DNA of 35,439 bases from Lentimicrobiaceae bacterium (GCA_015061365.1 SUWS01000028.1:1-35439); one strand, 5' to 3'; positions 1-8,726 are shown, numbered from the stretch's first letter. Notes: generated from the letters alone by a model not told the origin. Numbers and translations: made by a program.

Positions 1-100
1 GGGCGTATCAGTATTAGCTAAAACACCCATTCGAGAGTTGCTCGCAAAAGACCAACCAATAATCGAAAACCAAAATGTCAAAGAACTAAAATTATTTTAA
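1..100 (+). CDS. 3' end of an unrecognised gene
   Basis: Reading from base 2, an open frame of 32 codons ends at TAA 98-100. The peptide begins GVSVLAKTPIRELL and ends KELKLF. It has ordinary coding composition and stops shortly before an AT-rich intergenic stretch, so it is probably the C-terminus of a real gene that starts outside the window. I do not recognise the family from this tail. It converges with the minus-strand gene ending at 178, and a 12-bp perfect inverted repeat lies between them. Confidence 0.5.
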   Translation, partial: GVSVLAKTPIRELLAKDQPIIENQNVKELKLF

Positions 101-124
101 TAAAAATTTATTGCATCAGTAGTA

Positions 125-163
125 ATTCATAATGCACAATCAAAATAATTATGCATTATGAAT
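125..163. terminator. inverted repeat between convergent genes
   Basis: ATTCATAATGCA (125-136) is perfectly complementary to TGCATTATGAAT (152-163), leaving a 15-nt loop. It lies between two convergent genes and could end transcription in both directions. There is no clear GC-rich stem with a T tract, so terminator function is inferred. Confidence 0.35.
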
Positions 164-180
164 TATGAATTGTGAATTTA
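154..180. repeat. heptamer array (ATTATGA family) touching a stop codon
   Basis: About four imperfect copies of a 7-bp unit (attatga, attatga, attgtga, attta) end in the TTA that is the TAA stop codon of the minus-strand gene. The same unit family makes the larger array at 6164-6238. Confidence 0.7.
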
Positions 181-2196
181 TTCAACGATCATCTTCTTGA
201 TGATGTTCCCGTTTGATGTTTCAACATTAATGAAATATATTCCTGACTTATACTCGGAAACATTTATCTCAATTTCATTGGAATTCATTTCAATCTCATC
301 TACTATCATTCCTAAAACATTATAAATTCTCACCGCTGACTGCTGACCGCTGACTACTGACAGCTTAACGAGGTTTTTTGCGGGATTGGGGTAAATGTTG
401 ATACTAACATCGGTATCTCCACTGATGTTGAGTTCCGCATCTATGGTCTTGACAACGCCTACAGATGATTTATCATCATATAAGGCTACAACTTCAACAA
501 CATAGAATCCCGCCTCTGACAATGGATGTTGGTATGACAACTCGCTGATGTTTTCCGCTACCAATTCATTATTGACATATATGTTATATCCGCTTGCGTT
601 TTCATTCTGAGGAACCTCCCAAGAAATGACGAGATTGTTGCTGCCGTCTTCTTCTACCGTCATGTTCTGAACCGGATAGACGTGTCCTGTATATTCGTAG
701 GCGAAGCGACTGTTAATTATTTCTTTGCTCTCAATGTCTTGTAACCATAAAGCCACTTCCAAGTCGTTGATGTCTTCAACATGAGTGGATGACATGTCGT
801 AAGAAAATTCAAAACGTTTATATTCACCGGCGGTTATGTTCAAGTCGTTGCCTTCGGCGTTATCTAACATTTTCATCATGATGTGATGGAATTCTGTCTC
901 GCCATTGCTGCTGACGTTTTCAGTAGTAGTTTTCTCGTTGACCGAAATAAAAGCTTTCATGTTATTCATATCGATATACGACATGAAGTCGGCGGTTATG
1001 TTTATGGTGTTGCCATCCATATCGAAAGAACCTCTTATGTTAGCTATTGCAGGAGTTTCAAGCTTTGCTTCCAACTCTTCTTGTTCTATGGCGTAAGAGA
1101 TGTCGAAAATGCCGTCGAAGAAGATTTTAGGGACGCCGTTTACACCGTAGAACGACTTTCTTACACCTGCTTCACTTGTATAATAAGGATCGCCGGTGCC
1201 AGGGAAGTTTAAAGGATATTTCACGTAGGTGAACTTGCCTACGTTGTCGTTGGTGAACTCTTCCATAATGGCGTTTACCTCAACGCAAGGACCGCAGCTC
1301 GAACTGGAGAAATGCTCAATCATAGGGATTTTTTGTGTGATACCAATTACAGCAATAATATCTTTCTCAGCATGGTTGTTACTTTGGTTTTCGTCGCTGA
1401 TGCCGTTGACGGATGTGACTTCAACTTCGAGTTGATGACTGCCTAATTCCATCGAATGCTTTGTTTCGAAGATAAAACTCTCGCTCTCCATCGTTGGAAT
1501 ATTGGTGTTGAAAGTCTCGGTGACAGTCTCGCCATCTATTGTGTAGGAAGCTGTGAAAGTCTCGATATTGTTGGAACCTGTATTTTGCAAGGTGAATGAG
1601 ATTTCATTTTCGCCGAAGATAGCATATTCGTAATTGTTGATACCGATGAGATTAGCATCGACCTGATTGTAACTTATTATCGAGATGTCGTCGAAATACC
1701 AGAAATTGATGTTGTATGTGGTGCCTTCGAAGTATAAGCATAACATGACGTTGTCTTTTCCCATATCGACGGAGCTGAAAGTATCCTCGACTATATATTC
1801 TCCCGATTCGTAGTATGTCTTGCTCCAGGCGGTGTTCCATGTGCTGCCGTTGTCTGATGAGGTAGCGAATCCTATTGTAGCGCAGTCTTCATATACGTAA
1901 ACGTCGTGTTTGAACGACAATGTCGCAGATTCGATTCCTGCGAAATTTATCGGTGTCATATATACTACGCGAGTGATGCCTTCGAATACAGGTGTCCATG
2001 CCAATTGCAATTCATTTGGTAATCCGCCCGCATTGTTAGAGGTACCTAATGACCAGTTGGCTGCACCGTCGTCAGTCATCGACCAACCGCTTAAAATATC
2101 GGAATCAAATGATTCTTGAAAGATTACGTTTCCGCTTTGTGACATCAAACATAAAGATGCCGTAAAAAACAAGATAAATAATAATGACTTTTTCAT
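178..2196 (-). CDS. secreted Omp28/thioredoxin-like T9SS cargo protein
   Basis: A 672-residue secreted protein. Residues 1-20 form a signal peptide (MKKSLLFILFFTASLCLMSQ). Residues 25-175 resemble a choice-of-anchor J/MAM-like beta-sandwich, and 180-285 look like a CARDB-type linker. Residues 286-500 resemble the Omp28/thioredoxin-like fold, with CGPC at 301-304. Residues 506-585 are FN3-like, and 598-672 are a type-A T9SS sorting domain (NIYPNPAKN ... GIYFINVET ... KKMIVE). It is expected to be exported by T9SS and held at the surface or released. The CGPC pair suggests redox or disulfide chemistry, which is inference. An upstream ATG at 2226 would lie inside the -7 promoter element, so I start at 2196. 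A heptamer array is embedded in the sorting domain (residues ~613-623). The exact substrate is unknown. Confidence 0.85.
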   Translation of the reverse strand: MKKSLLFILFFTASLCLMSQSGNVIFQESFDSDILSGWSMTDDGAANWSLGTSNNAGGLPNELQLAWTPVFEGITRVVYMTPINFAGIESATLSFKHDVYVYEDCATIGFATSSDNGSTWNTAWSKTYYESGEYIVEDTFSSVDMGKDNVMLCLYFEGTTYNINFWYFDDISIISYNQVDANLIGINNYEYAIFGENEISFTLQNTGSNNIETFTASYTIDGETVTETFNTNIPTMESESFIFETKHSMELGSHQLEVEVTSVNGISDENQSNNHAEKDIIAVIGITQKIPMIEHFSSSSCGPCVEVNAIMEEFTNDNVGKFTYVKYPLNFPGTGDPYYTSEAGVRKSFYGVNGVPKIFFDGIFDISYAIEQEELEAKLETPAIANIRGSFDMDGNTINITADFMSYIDMNNMKAFISVNEKTTTENVSSNGETEFHHIMMKMLDNAEGNDLNITAGEYKRFEFSYDMSSTHVEDINDLEVALWLQDIESKEIINSRFAYEYTGHVYPVQNMTVEEDGSNNLVISWEVPQNENASGYNIYVNNELVAENISELSYQHPLSEAGFYVVEVVALYDDKSSVGVVKTIDAELNISGDTDVSINIYPNPAKNLVKLSVVSGQQSAVRIYNVLGMIVDEIEMNSNEIEINVSEYKSGIYFINVETSNGNIIKKMIVE
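333..363. repeat. in-frame heptamer array inside a T9SS sorting domain
   Basis: Units ccgctga, ctgctga, ccgctga, ctactga are translated on the minus strand as about LSVVSGQQSAVR. The array falls between the NPAKN strand and the IYNVLG strand of the sorting domain. Read on the coding strand (unit TCAGCAG/TCAGCGG), it contains no stop codon in any frame. Confidence 0.75.
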
Positions 2197-2223
2197 GGTT
2201 TGTTTATTATGAATATTGAAATG

Positions 2224-2252
2224 CAAATGTAATCTTTTTATGTTAATTGAAA
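2224..2252 (-). promoter_or_regulatory. promoter of the Omp28-like gene
   Basis: On the minus strand, TACATTTG (2224-2231) fits the Bacteroidota -7 consensus TAnnTTTG. TTTC (2249-2252), 17 nt upstream, is a one-mismatch -33 box. Predicted transcription would begin near 2217, giving a leader of about 20 nt before the ATG at 2196. Confidence 0.5.
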
Positions 2253-2256
2253 ATAA

Positions 2257-3774
2257 TTAATTTTCGATAAACCATTCATCTTTGAAGTTGACGAGATATA
2301 TTTTATCGGAAGCACGTGTCAGTGCTGTATAAAGCCATCGCATATCACCGAGTTCCAATGAGGTTTCTTCCGGGAGATATGGTGCCTCAACAAATACGTT
2401 GTTCCATTGTCCGCCCTGTGTCTTGTGGCATGTAAGCGCATAACCATATTTCACTTGCAAAGCATTGAAATACGGATTGTTTTTCATCATCTTTCTTCGG
2501 TCTGCCGCACGTGGTATCTCCATATAGTCTTCTTCCACGGCTTGATACAATCGTTTCGACTCTTCAGGAGAGAGGGCTGCGGCGTCGCTGTGTAATGTTT
2601 CCATCAGTATCTTCACCGAAAGACAAGGCTGACTTTCATAATCCAACATCTTTATTTCGACATCTGCGAAGTGAAAACCATACATCTCTTCAATCTTGTT
2701 AATCTTCATCACCTCAATCATGTCGCCGTTAGCGATGAAATTATTTTTCTGAATCTGAGAAACTGAGAAACTGAGAAACTGAGAATTTTGTGATGATTGT
2801 TGATTGTTGTCTGTTGTTTGTCGATCATCAACCCAGAAATAATTATTCTTGACGACCATCAGTTTTTCGCCAGCCGACAGTTCTCCCTCTTCTTGAAGCA
2901 CTCTGCTTCTGATTGCTTGGTTGAACATATTAGCTCGTTTGTTGGAACGGCATACTACTACTGCGTCGTTGCTGCTTTGTTTGTCACCGAAACTCTGCCA
3001 CAAAAGTTCCTCAAAAGTCATCGGGTCAATCTTCTCGATGTCATTGAAATTATTGATGTCTAATATAGGTAACTGATAGCTTACTGTTGACTGTTGACTG
3101 TTGACTGTTGACATTAGATTCCGTAGGTTTGTTGCGTTATGTAAGATTCCGGAGTCTAACGCCTGACGCATTACTTCTTTCATTTCGTAGGTTGCTATTG
3201 TGAGGCTGAAGCTATTACGTAAAATGTCGAAGTCCATGGCGGGACTGATTTCTAATCCTACGGGAGGGAGCTGTGCGGTGTCGCCTATTAGTAAGAGTTT
3301 GCAGTTGTTGCCGCTGAAGACGTAATTTATGAGGTCGTCCAATAGAGAGTTTGACCAAGAAAAACCGTCGCTTTGATCTGAGATCATGGAGCATTCGTCG
3401 ACGATGAAGATAGTGTTCTTAGCTTTGTTTTCGGCGCGTGTCATGCGGAAATCACCGTTCGCTACTTGTTGATATCGATATAGTTTGCGATGCAGGGTAG
3501 AAGCAGTCGTTCCTGTATACCTGCTCATTACCTTGGCGGCGCGACCAGTAGGAGCGAGGAGCTGATAGTTCATTCCGATTTGCGGTAATGTTTTTACTAA
3601 TGTCGATACGAGAGTTGTTTTGCCTGTTCCGGCATAACCTCTTAGCAGATATACAGGTCTCTCTTTTTGTGACAATAGGAATGCCGATAAATGTGACATC
3701 ACCGTAGCCTGACCGTCGGTAGGTGTGAATCCGAAATTCGCCATGAGCAAATTGAAGAGAGATGTTCTGTCCAT
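2257..3774 (-). CDS. RecD-like ATP-dependent DNA helicase
   Basis: A 505-residue superfamily 1 helicase related to RecD/RecD2 and the UvrD_C_2 family, probably acting in DNA repair. Walker A is GYAGTGKT (46-53), Walker B is IFIVDEC with D126/E127, motif III is LLLIGDTAQLPPVG (160-173), and the late motifs are TCHKTQGGQW (448-457) and YTALTRASDK (482-491). It lies 12 bp downstream of tamL, so the two are probably co-transcribed. Oddity: two short-repeat insertions lengthen the protein. One is at residues ~222-232 (STVNSQQSTVS) and one at ~319-345 (Q/S/N-rich). The second separates NNYFWV from FIANGD, a stretch I would expect to be bridged by only a short loop in relatives. All helicase motifs are intact, so it is probably functional. 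Confidence 0.9.
   Translation of the reverse strand: MDRTSLFNLLMANFGFTPTDGQATVMSHLSAFLLSQKERPVYLLRGYAGTGKTTLVSTLVKTLPQIGMNYQLLAPTGRAAKVMSRYTGTTASTLHRKLYRYQQVANGDFRMTRAENKAKNTIFIVDECSMISDQSDGFSWSNSLLDDLINYVFSGNNCKLLLIGDTAQLPPVGLEISPAMDFDILRNSFSLTIATYEMKEVMRQALDSGILHNATNLRNLMSTVNSQQSTVSYQLPILDINNFNDIEKIDPMTFEELLWQSFGDKQSSNDAVVVCRSNKRANMFNQAIRSRVLQEEGELSAGEKLMVVKNNYFWVDDRQTTDNNQQSSQNSQFLSFSVSQIQKNNFIANGDMIEVMKINKIEEMYGFHFADVEIKMLDYESQPCLSVKILMETLHSDAAALSPEESKRLYQAVEEDYMEIPRAADRRKMMKNNPYFNALQVKYGYALTCHKTQGGQWNNVFVEAPYLPEETSLELGDMRWLYTALTRASDKIYLVNFKDEWFIEN
2749..2786. repeat. in-frame octamer array (CTGAGAAA) in helicase gene
   Basis: Four nearly identical 8-bp units (ctgagaaa x3, ctgagaat), preceded by a degenerate ctgaat. 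On the coding (minus) strand they read NSQFLSFSVSQ with no stop. The opposite strand carries TGA in each unit. The same octamer family appears at 21745-21760 and 34922-34992. Confidence 0.8.
2796..2823. repeat. in-frame heptamer array (ATTGTTG) in helicase gene
   Basis: Units attgttg, attgttg, tctgttg, tttgtcg abut the octamer array. They encode DDRQTTDNNQQS on the minus strand. Two different unit families therefore lie back to back at one point in the gene. Confidence 0.7.
3083..3112. repeat. in-frame heptamer array (CTGTTGA) in helicase gene
   Basis: Just over four uninterrupted copies of CTGTTGA. On the coding strand the unit TCAACAG cycles through all three frames without a stop and gives STVNSQQSTV, a seven-residue peptide repeat, at helicase residues ~222-232. 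Confidence 0.85.
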
Positions 3775-3786
3775 AATATGATAACA

Positions 3787-6108
3787 TTAGAATGGATAGC
3801 CGATGCCGAAACAAAGAATAAAGTCTTTGAACTGTAACTTGTTGATTCTCCATCTTTTGCCTTCAGGATAGATAGGGTTGACGATTGGAGCGGCGGCGTC
3901 GACACGAACGAGTAAGAATGATCCGATGTCTAAACGGAGACCGATACCGGCGTCGACGGCAAGTTGTTTGTAGAAACTATTGAACTTGAACTGTCCTCCT
4001 TTGAAAGTTTCGTTTTCTCTCATGGTCCATATATTTCCTACGTCGATGAAAATTGCGCCTTTGAGGAAACTTTGTATAGTATGACGATATTCTAAGTTCA
4101 TCTCCAATTGGATGTCACCGATACATTCTATATTGATGCTTTCGGAGTTGTTGTATGTTCCAGGACCTAACTCTCTGAAGTGCCATCCTCTCATCCCGTT
4201 AGGACCACCCGCATAGAAACTCTTTTCAAAAGGCATTTCATTGGAGTTGCCGTAGGGAATACCTACGCCAAACATGAAACGAGTGGCTATCTGATTGTCT
4301 TTATATACATACCTGTAATATCTGAAGTCGAAAGAGAAACGTATGAACTGGGAATATCTGATACCGAAAATTTCATGATAGTTGTCTACAGTCTTCACTA
4401 ACGATGTGTTGTTCAATGCGGAGATGAGATTGCCGCTCGTTTGTATATTGGCTTTGATATAGTAGAAGTCGTAGAGCGAGTTGATACCTTGGTTGGTGAA
4501 GATATAACTGTAATCGAGACCGAATATCAAGTGGTTGGTATACTGGTCCTTGATGCGTTGGTTTGTTTCCTGTTCCAAGATAGCATTGAATGACGGTGTC
4601 GGGTCTACCTTGACGCTGTTGATGGTAACCGGCGTGAAAATATGTTGTACGTATTTGTTCACTATCCAGTTGTAACCGAATGTCAAAAGCATAGTCTGTC
4701 GCTGGTATATAGGTCTTGATTGATAATTGTAACCTAATGTCAGCGTAGTTCTCGGTACTTGCCCTATTTTTAATCTGTTAAATTTGTGGAGTAATAATGG
4801 ACGAGGAAAGAAGATACTGATCTCTGTGCCGAATTCATGTGTGTTGAAGATGCTTATCTCATCATTTTCATCATTATATCGCTGACGCTGTAAACCTCCT
4901 CTGATATTTATGTTGAAAATTTCAGAACCTTTGATGAAATTCTTGTTACGATATGTTAGACTGGTTGCGATACCTGGTTCACCTCCAGCTAATGTTCCTT
5001 CAATCTGCAAGTTGTAATAGTTGGCTTTCGCTCTGTTAAGCAAAATGTTACAATTCAGAAGATTGACGCTGTCGTTGGAATTATCATCAACTTGAAAGTC
5101 TATGTTGTTCATGTTGAAAATTTTCAGGTTGCTGAGAGATTTATATGTCTGCGAAACGGAATTGGTATTGTATAACATTCCGCTTCTGATCTGCACCATG
5201 TTCTCAAATGTATTGAATCTTATTTTGGGGTCGCCGGTGTATATGAATTTGTATGTCTCATTACCTAATCGTTTGCCGATATTGAATGTGTATGAAGTGG
5301 TGTCAGGAATATGATTGTTACTTGGAATGCCCTTGGGATATATGAATATATTGTTGACGTAATATTGTTTGTGTCTTTCAGTTGCCTGTGTGACTGGATC
5401 CGTGGCATTGTCGATTCTGATGTTGATATTCGCTTTATGAACTAGGAAATTGGTGTCTACTTCCGCATAGATATAGTCTTTTGTGAAAAAATAATATCCG
5501 TTGTTTTTCAGATGCTCTGTGATCATGTCGCGCTCGTCGTCCAAATCAAAAGCGTTGTAAATATTGCCAGATTGTACAGGCAGTTGTGCTTGTATCTCTT
5601 TAACATATTCGGCTATCGTACTGTCTTTTATGTTAAATGTAATCTGATCAATGATATATGGCTGCGACGGATATATTCTATAGATGAGTTTTATTATGCC
5701 TCTCTTGTTTTTTGATTCAACATATATTTTCGAGTTGAAATATCCTATGTTGTTGAGATAGCTCTCAATCTGCATCATCGACTTGTTTTGTAACTCGTTG
5801 TCATAATACGTAGGTTTCCTGCCGATAGATCTGTTAATCAGGTTTATGAATTTGTTGTTGGGGTCGTCGTCGGTTTTATAGTACACCCAAGTGAGAGGAT
5901 AAAAACCTAATATGATTTTTTTGTTCTCACCTTGTATTATTTGCTTGGAGATCTCTGACGACTTGAAAATGGCGTCTTTTGACATTATCTCGATCTTGTT
6001 TTTTTTCATTATCATCTCACCTTCAGGTATGTGCTTCCTGATAGAACAAGACATAAGAAACAACATCGTTAAAACTAATAATATGATATGTGCAAAAAAA
6101 CGCCTCAT
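3787..6108 (-). CDS. tamL: outer-membrane lipoprotein of the BamA/TamA (Omp85) family
   Basis: A 773-residue Omp85-family protein with a lipoprotein signal (FLMSC, lipid Cys21), the mark of the Bacteroidota TamL form. The N-terminal ~300 residues should hold POTRA-like repeats, and the C-terminal ~400 residues form the surface-antigen beta-barrel. The barrel includes GGPNGMRGWHFRELGPG, which corresponds to the conserved VRGF/Y loop, and ends in a typical aromatic strand (FGIGYPF). Role by family knowledge: assembly or insertion of outer-membrane proteins or envelope factors. No tamB gene is adjacent here. It has its own strong promoter and is followed 12 bp later by the RecD-like helicase gene. 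Confidence 0.85.
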   Translation of the reverse strand: MRRFFAHIILLVLTMLFLMSCSIRKHIPEGEMIMKKNKIEIMSKDAIFKSSEISKQIIQGENKKIILGFYPLTWVYYKTDDDPNNKFINLINRSIGRKPTYYDNELQNKSMMQIESYLNNIGYFNSKIYVESKNKRGIIKLIYRIYPSQPYIIDQITFNIKDSTIAEYVKEIQAQLPVQSGNIYNAFDLDDERDMITEHLKNNGYYFFTKDYIYAEVDTNFLVHKANINIRIDNATDPVTQATERHKQYYVNNIFIYPKGIPSNNHIPDTTSYTFNIGKRLGNETYKFIYTGDPKIRFNTFENMVQIRSGMLYNTNSVSQTYKSLSNLKIFNMNNIDFQVDDNSNDSVNLLNCNILLNRAKANYYNLQIEGTLAGGEPGIATSLTYRNKNFIKGSEIFNINIRGGLQRQRYNDENDEISIFNTHEFGTEISIFFPRPLLLHKFNRLKIGQVPRTTLTLGYNYQSRPIYQRQTMLLTFGYNWIVNKYVQHIFTPVTINSVKVDPTPSFNAILEQETNQRIKDQYTNHLIFGLDYSYIFTNQGINSLYDFYYIKANIQTSGNLISALNNTSLVKTVDNYHEIFGIRYSQFIRFSFDFRYYRYVYKDNQIATRFMFGVGIPYGNSNEMPFEKSFYAGGPNGMRGWHFRELGPGTYNNSESINIECIGDIQLEMNLEYRHTIQSFLKGAIFIDVGNIWTMRENETFKGGQFKFNSFYKQLAVDAGIGLRLDIGSFLLVRVDAAAPIVNPIYPEGKRWRINKLQFKDFILCFGIGYPF

Positions 6109-6126
6109 CGAAATTATTTTATTTCA

Positions 6127-6156
6127 CAAAGATAATATTAAAAATTAAAACTCAAA
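6127..6156 (-). promoter_or_regulatory. promoter of tamL
   Basis: Read on the minus strand: -33 TTTG (6153-6156), an 18-nt spacer, and -7 TATCTTTG (6127-6134). Both boxes match the Bacteroidota consensus exactly. The start codon at 6108 follows after a leader of roughly 12 nt. This is the best promoter in the window. Confidence 0.7.
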
Positions 6157-6163
6157 ATTACGA

Positions 6164-6238
6164 ACTATAAATTATGAATTATAAATTATAAATTATAAAT
6201 TATAAATTATGAATTATGAATTATGAATTATGAATTAT
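6164..6238. repeat. heptamer array (ATAAATT/ATGAATT), about 11 copies
   Basis: Seventy-five bases of ctataaattatgaattataaa-type repeats with period 7. The units split into a block of ATAAATT followed by a block of ATGAATT. The array ends 1 bp before the folC stop codon (6240-6242), and its other end lies just behind the tamL promoter. Confidence 0.9.
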
Positions 6239-6239
6239 C

Positions 6240-7535
6240 TTATACCACTTCCGCGACTGTGAAATTGCTTCCTCCAACAAAAACCAAGTCTCCTTCTTTG
6301 GCGTTGTCGCAGGCTGATTGATAGGCTCGCTTTACTGATTCGTATACTTCGCCTTTCAATCCGCACTTTCTCGCTTTCTCGGCTAAGATGTTAGCATCCA
6401 ATCCTCTCGGAATATCAGCCTTGCAGAAATAATATTCCGCATATTTCGGAAGTAACTCTAAAATACCGTCGATGTCTTTGTCGTTAACGACACTGAGTAC
6501 GAAATGCAGATTCTCAAACTTGGTATTCTTCAATTGTCTTATAACTTCATTTATACCGGCGACGTTGTGTCCGGTGTCGGCTATCGCCAAAGGTTTCTTA
6601 TTGACTATCTGCCATCTTCCCATCAGACCTGTGTTGGCGACGACATTCTTCAATCCGTTATGGATGTGTTCGTCGTTTAGTCTGAATTTGTCTTTTAATA
6701 AATCTATGGCGCATATTACTGTCGCGAGATTTTTCTTCTGATAGTCGCCGAGCAACGGGAAATACAGGTTCTTGAGATAAGGTGTTTTTTCTGTTGTCTT
6801 TACAAATATATCGATATTATTATATTCTGATGAGTCGGAATCGTTGATACGGCATTCGAATATTTGGTCGGCGAAATATATTGGAGAATTCTTTTCTTTT
6901 GCTGTTTCTATGAAGACATCTTCGCTGCCTTTTTGAGTCTCACCGATCACGACAGGAACGCCTGATTTTATGATACCTGCTTTCTCAGCTGCGATTTTTT
7001 CTTCGGTGTCGCCCAAGAATTTGACGTGGTCTAAGGATATGTTTGTTATGATGCTGAGTTCAGGATTGATGACGTTGGTCGAATCCAATCGTCCGCCCAT
7101 TCCGACTTCAATGATGGCTATGTCTACTTTCTCCCTGCTGAAATATTCGAAAGCCATGGCTACCGTCATCTCGAAGAATGAGAGCTCAAGTTCTTCCAAT
7201 TTGTCTTTATGTCTTTCAATGAATGAGACGACATCGTTTTCCGGGATCATCTCTCCATTGATACGGATACGTTCCCTGAAGTCGCGCAGGTGAGGTGAGG
7301 TGTAGAGACCTGTTTTGTAGCCTGCTTCTTGAAATACGGAGGCGAGTGAATGAGATGTGCTGCCCTTGCCGTTGGTGCCGGCTACGTGTACCGACTTGAA
7401 ATTGTCTTGTGGGTTGTTTAAATAATTTAAGATTTCTATTGTGGTGTTGAGATCGGCTTTATATGCTGCCGCTCCTATGCGTTGATACATCGGAAGTTTG
7501 TTGAACATCCAATTTAAAGTTTCATTGTAATTCAT
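6240..7535 (-). CDS. folC: bifunctional folylpolyglutamate/dihydrofolate synthase
   Basis: A 431-residue Mur-ligase-family enzyme that adds glutamate to dihydropteroate and to folates in the cytoplasm. The ATP-binding P-loop is GTNGKGST (53-60), followed by GLYTSPHL and the family signature IIEVGMGGRLDSTNV. ITNISLDHVKFLG (central domain) and GRWQIV (C-terminal domain) are also visible. Length is normal for the family. It is the last gene of an exbB-exbD-tonB-folC run, 12 bp behind tonB, and its 3' end meets a heptamer array. Confidence 0.95.
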   Translation of the reverse strand: MNYNETLNWMFNKLPMYQRIGAAAYKADLNTTIEILNYLNNPQDNFKSVHVAGTNGKGSTSHSLASVFQEAGYKTGLYTSPHLRDFRERIRINGEMIPENDVVSFIERHKDKLEELELSFFEMTVAMAFEYFSREKVDIAIIEVGMGGRLDSTNVINPELSIITNISLDHVKFLGDTEEKIAAEKAGIIKSGVPVVIGETQKGSEDVFIETAKEKNSPIYFADQIFECRINDSDSSEYNNIDIFVKTTEKTPYLKNLYFPLLGDYQKKNLATVICAIDLLKDKFRLNDEHIHNGLKNVVANTGLMGRWQIVNKKPLAIADTGHNVAGINEVIRQLKNTKFENLHFVLSVVNDKDIDGILELLPKYAEYYFCKADIPRGLDANILAEKARKCGLKGEVYESVKRAYQSACDNAKEGDLVFVGGSNFTVAEVV

Positions 7536-7547
7536 GATGTTTTTGTT

Positions 7548-8306
7548 TTATTGTCTCATTATAAATGTGTATGTTATCGTTCCTCTTTGCAGGTCTGCTG
7601 CTTTTTCATCTTTGTTGAAGATGGAGTTATAAGCTGCTCTCTTCGCCGATTCGAGCATGTTGGAATCTGTCACTGTAGTGCCTTTTCCTATTTCAGTTCG
7701 TTGTACTCTGCCTTCTTTGTCGACCCAGATGTCGACGACGACCTTGCCTTCTTCCTTGAAGTCGCGGCTTGGTGTGGAGATGCTTTTCGCGCCTCTGCCT
7801 CCTAAGTCGTAGGCCGGACCTCCGCCGCTCCCGCCATGACCATCGTATCTGTCGATGTCTTTCAAACTGTTAGGATTGCCTTTGTCGCCAATGTTGTCAA
7901 TGATACTGTCGGAGGTGTCATCTTTTACCTTAGGCGCATGAAATAATGCCCTTTGATTTACGACAGGTTTCTCTTCTTCGATCTCTTCAACGACTTCCTC
8001 TTCAACTTCTTCAACTTCTTCGACAATCTCTTCTTCAATTTCAGGGACATCCTCATCTTCACTCAAAATATCTTCCTCGATTTCATCTGTTTCCTCAACG
8101 ACTTCTTTCACCGATGTTTCCTCAACCTGTTGGTATGACGTCTCGTTTACGTGGGCATACATCCCCATATCAACTTCAACGCCCGCCTCGCCTGGAAGTG
8201 GCAGCGGTGTCGTGAAACATAATGTCAGCAGCAGAACAAGTGCCACCGCATGAAATACGGTAGTGACTACTATACCAACAATTCTATTTTTGTCTTTGTT
8301 CGTCAT
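7548..8306 (-). CDS. tonB: TonB-family energy transducer with acidic linker
   Basis: A 252-residue protein with a single N-terminal membrane helix (about 10-31, containing His19), a periplasmic linker, and a TonB C-terminal domain (about 180-252: KVVVDIWVDKEGRVQ ... GTITYTFIMRQ). It carries the ExbB/ExbD proton-motive energy to outer-membrane receptors. The start ATG overlaps the exbD stop by 4 bp (ATGA), so the two are translationally coupled. Oddity: residues 54-113 are extremely rich in Glu and Asp, where classical TonB has a Pro/Lys-rich stretch. A Gly-rich patch (GHGGSGGGP) follows at 156-164. Confidence 0.9.
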   Translation of the reverse strand: MTNKDKNRIVGIVVTTVFHAVALVLLLTLCFTTPLPLPGEAGVEVDMGMYAHVNETSYQQVEETSVKEVVEETDEIEEDILSEDEDVPEIEEEIVEEVEEVEEEVVEEIEEEKPVVNQRALFHAPKVKDDTSDSIIDNIGDKGNPNSLKDIDRYDGHGGSGGGPAYDLGGRGAKSISTPSRDFKEEGKVVVDIWVDKEGRVQRTEIGKGTTVTDSNMLESAKRAAYNSIFNKDEKAADLQRGTITYTFIMRQ

Positions 8307-8716
8307 TTCTTGTTAGATGTCGCTAATAATACCTTGTGTTTGTTGTCAGTCTCCTTGTTAATCTCGTTCACCGCATCGATTATGTTTACAATATATTGAA
8401 CGGCGACGGTTTTATCTGAACGTATCACCACAGTGCCTTCAATTTCGCCGTTTAATGCCGCATGAATCTCTCTTTGCAAGAAATCCTCGCTTATAGGATT
8501 TTCTTCCAAATAATACTGATTGTTCTCATCTACGTAAACCGTGATGGTTTGCTTCGACATCGTCTTGCTATTACTCGACGGTAACAATAACTTGATGGCG
8601 TTCGGCGCAACCAATGTTGAAGTCAGCATGAAGAAAATCAACAGAAGAAAAACCAAATCCGACATCGACGACGAATTGAAATCTATCTTTCTTTTATTTC
8701 TTGATTTTATAGCCAT
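8303..8716 (-). CDS. exbD: ExbD/TolR-family proton channel subunit
   Basis: A 137-residue protein with a short cytoplasmic N-terminus, one membrane helix (about 20-40) starting with the conserved Asp20 in SMSDLVFLLLIFFML, and a periplasmic ExbD/TolR domain (RSDKTVAVQYIVNIIDAVNE). With ExbB it makes the proton-driven motor that powers TonB. It is followed by tonB with a 4-bp overlap and preceded by exbB. The 105-bp gap to exbB is filled by two heptamer arrays. Confidence 0.93.
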   Translation of the reverse strand: MAIKSRNKRKIDFNSSSMSDLVFLLLIFFMLTSTLVAPNAIKLLLPSSNSKTMSKQTITVYVDENNQYYLEENPISEDFLQREIHAALNGEIEGTVVIRSDKTVAVQYIVNIIDAVNEINKETDNKHKVLLATSNKK

Positions 8717-8726
8717 AACTTATTTA

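Noticed and set aside
883..1435. Plus-strand open frames opposite the Omp28-like gene
   Set aside because: They have no family resemblance and lie wholly opposite a well-supported gene, so they are shadows.
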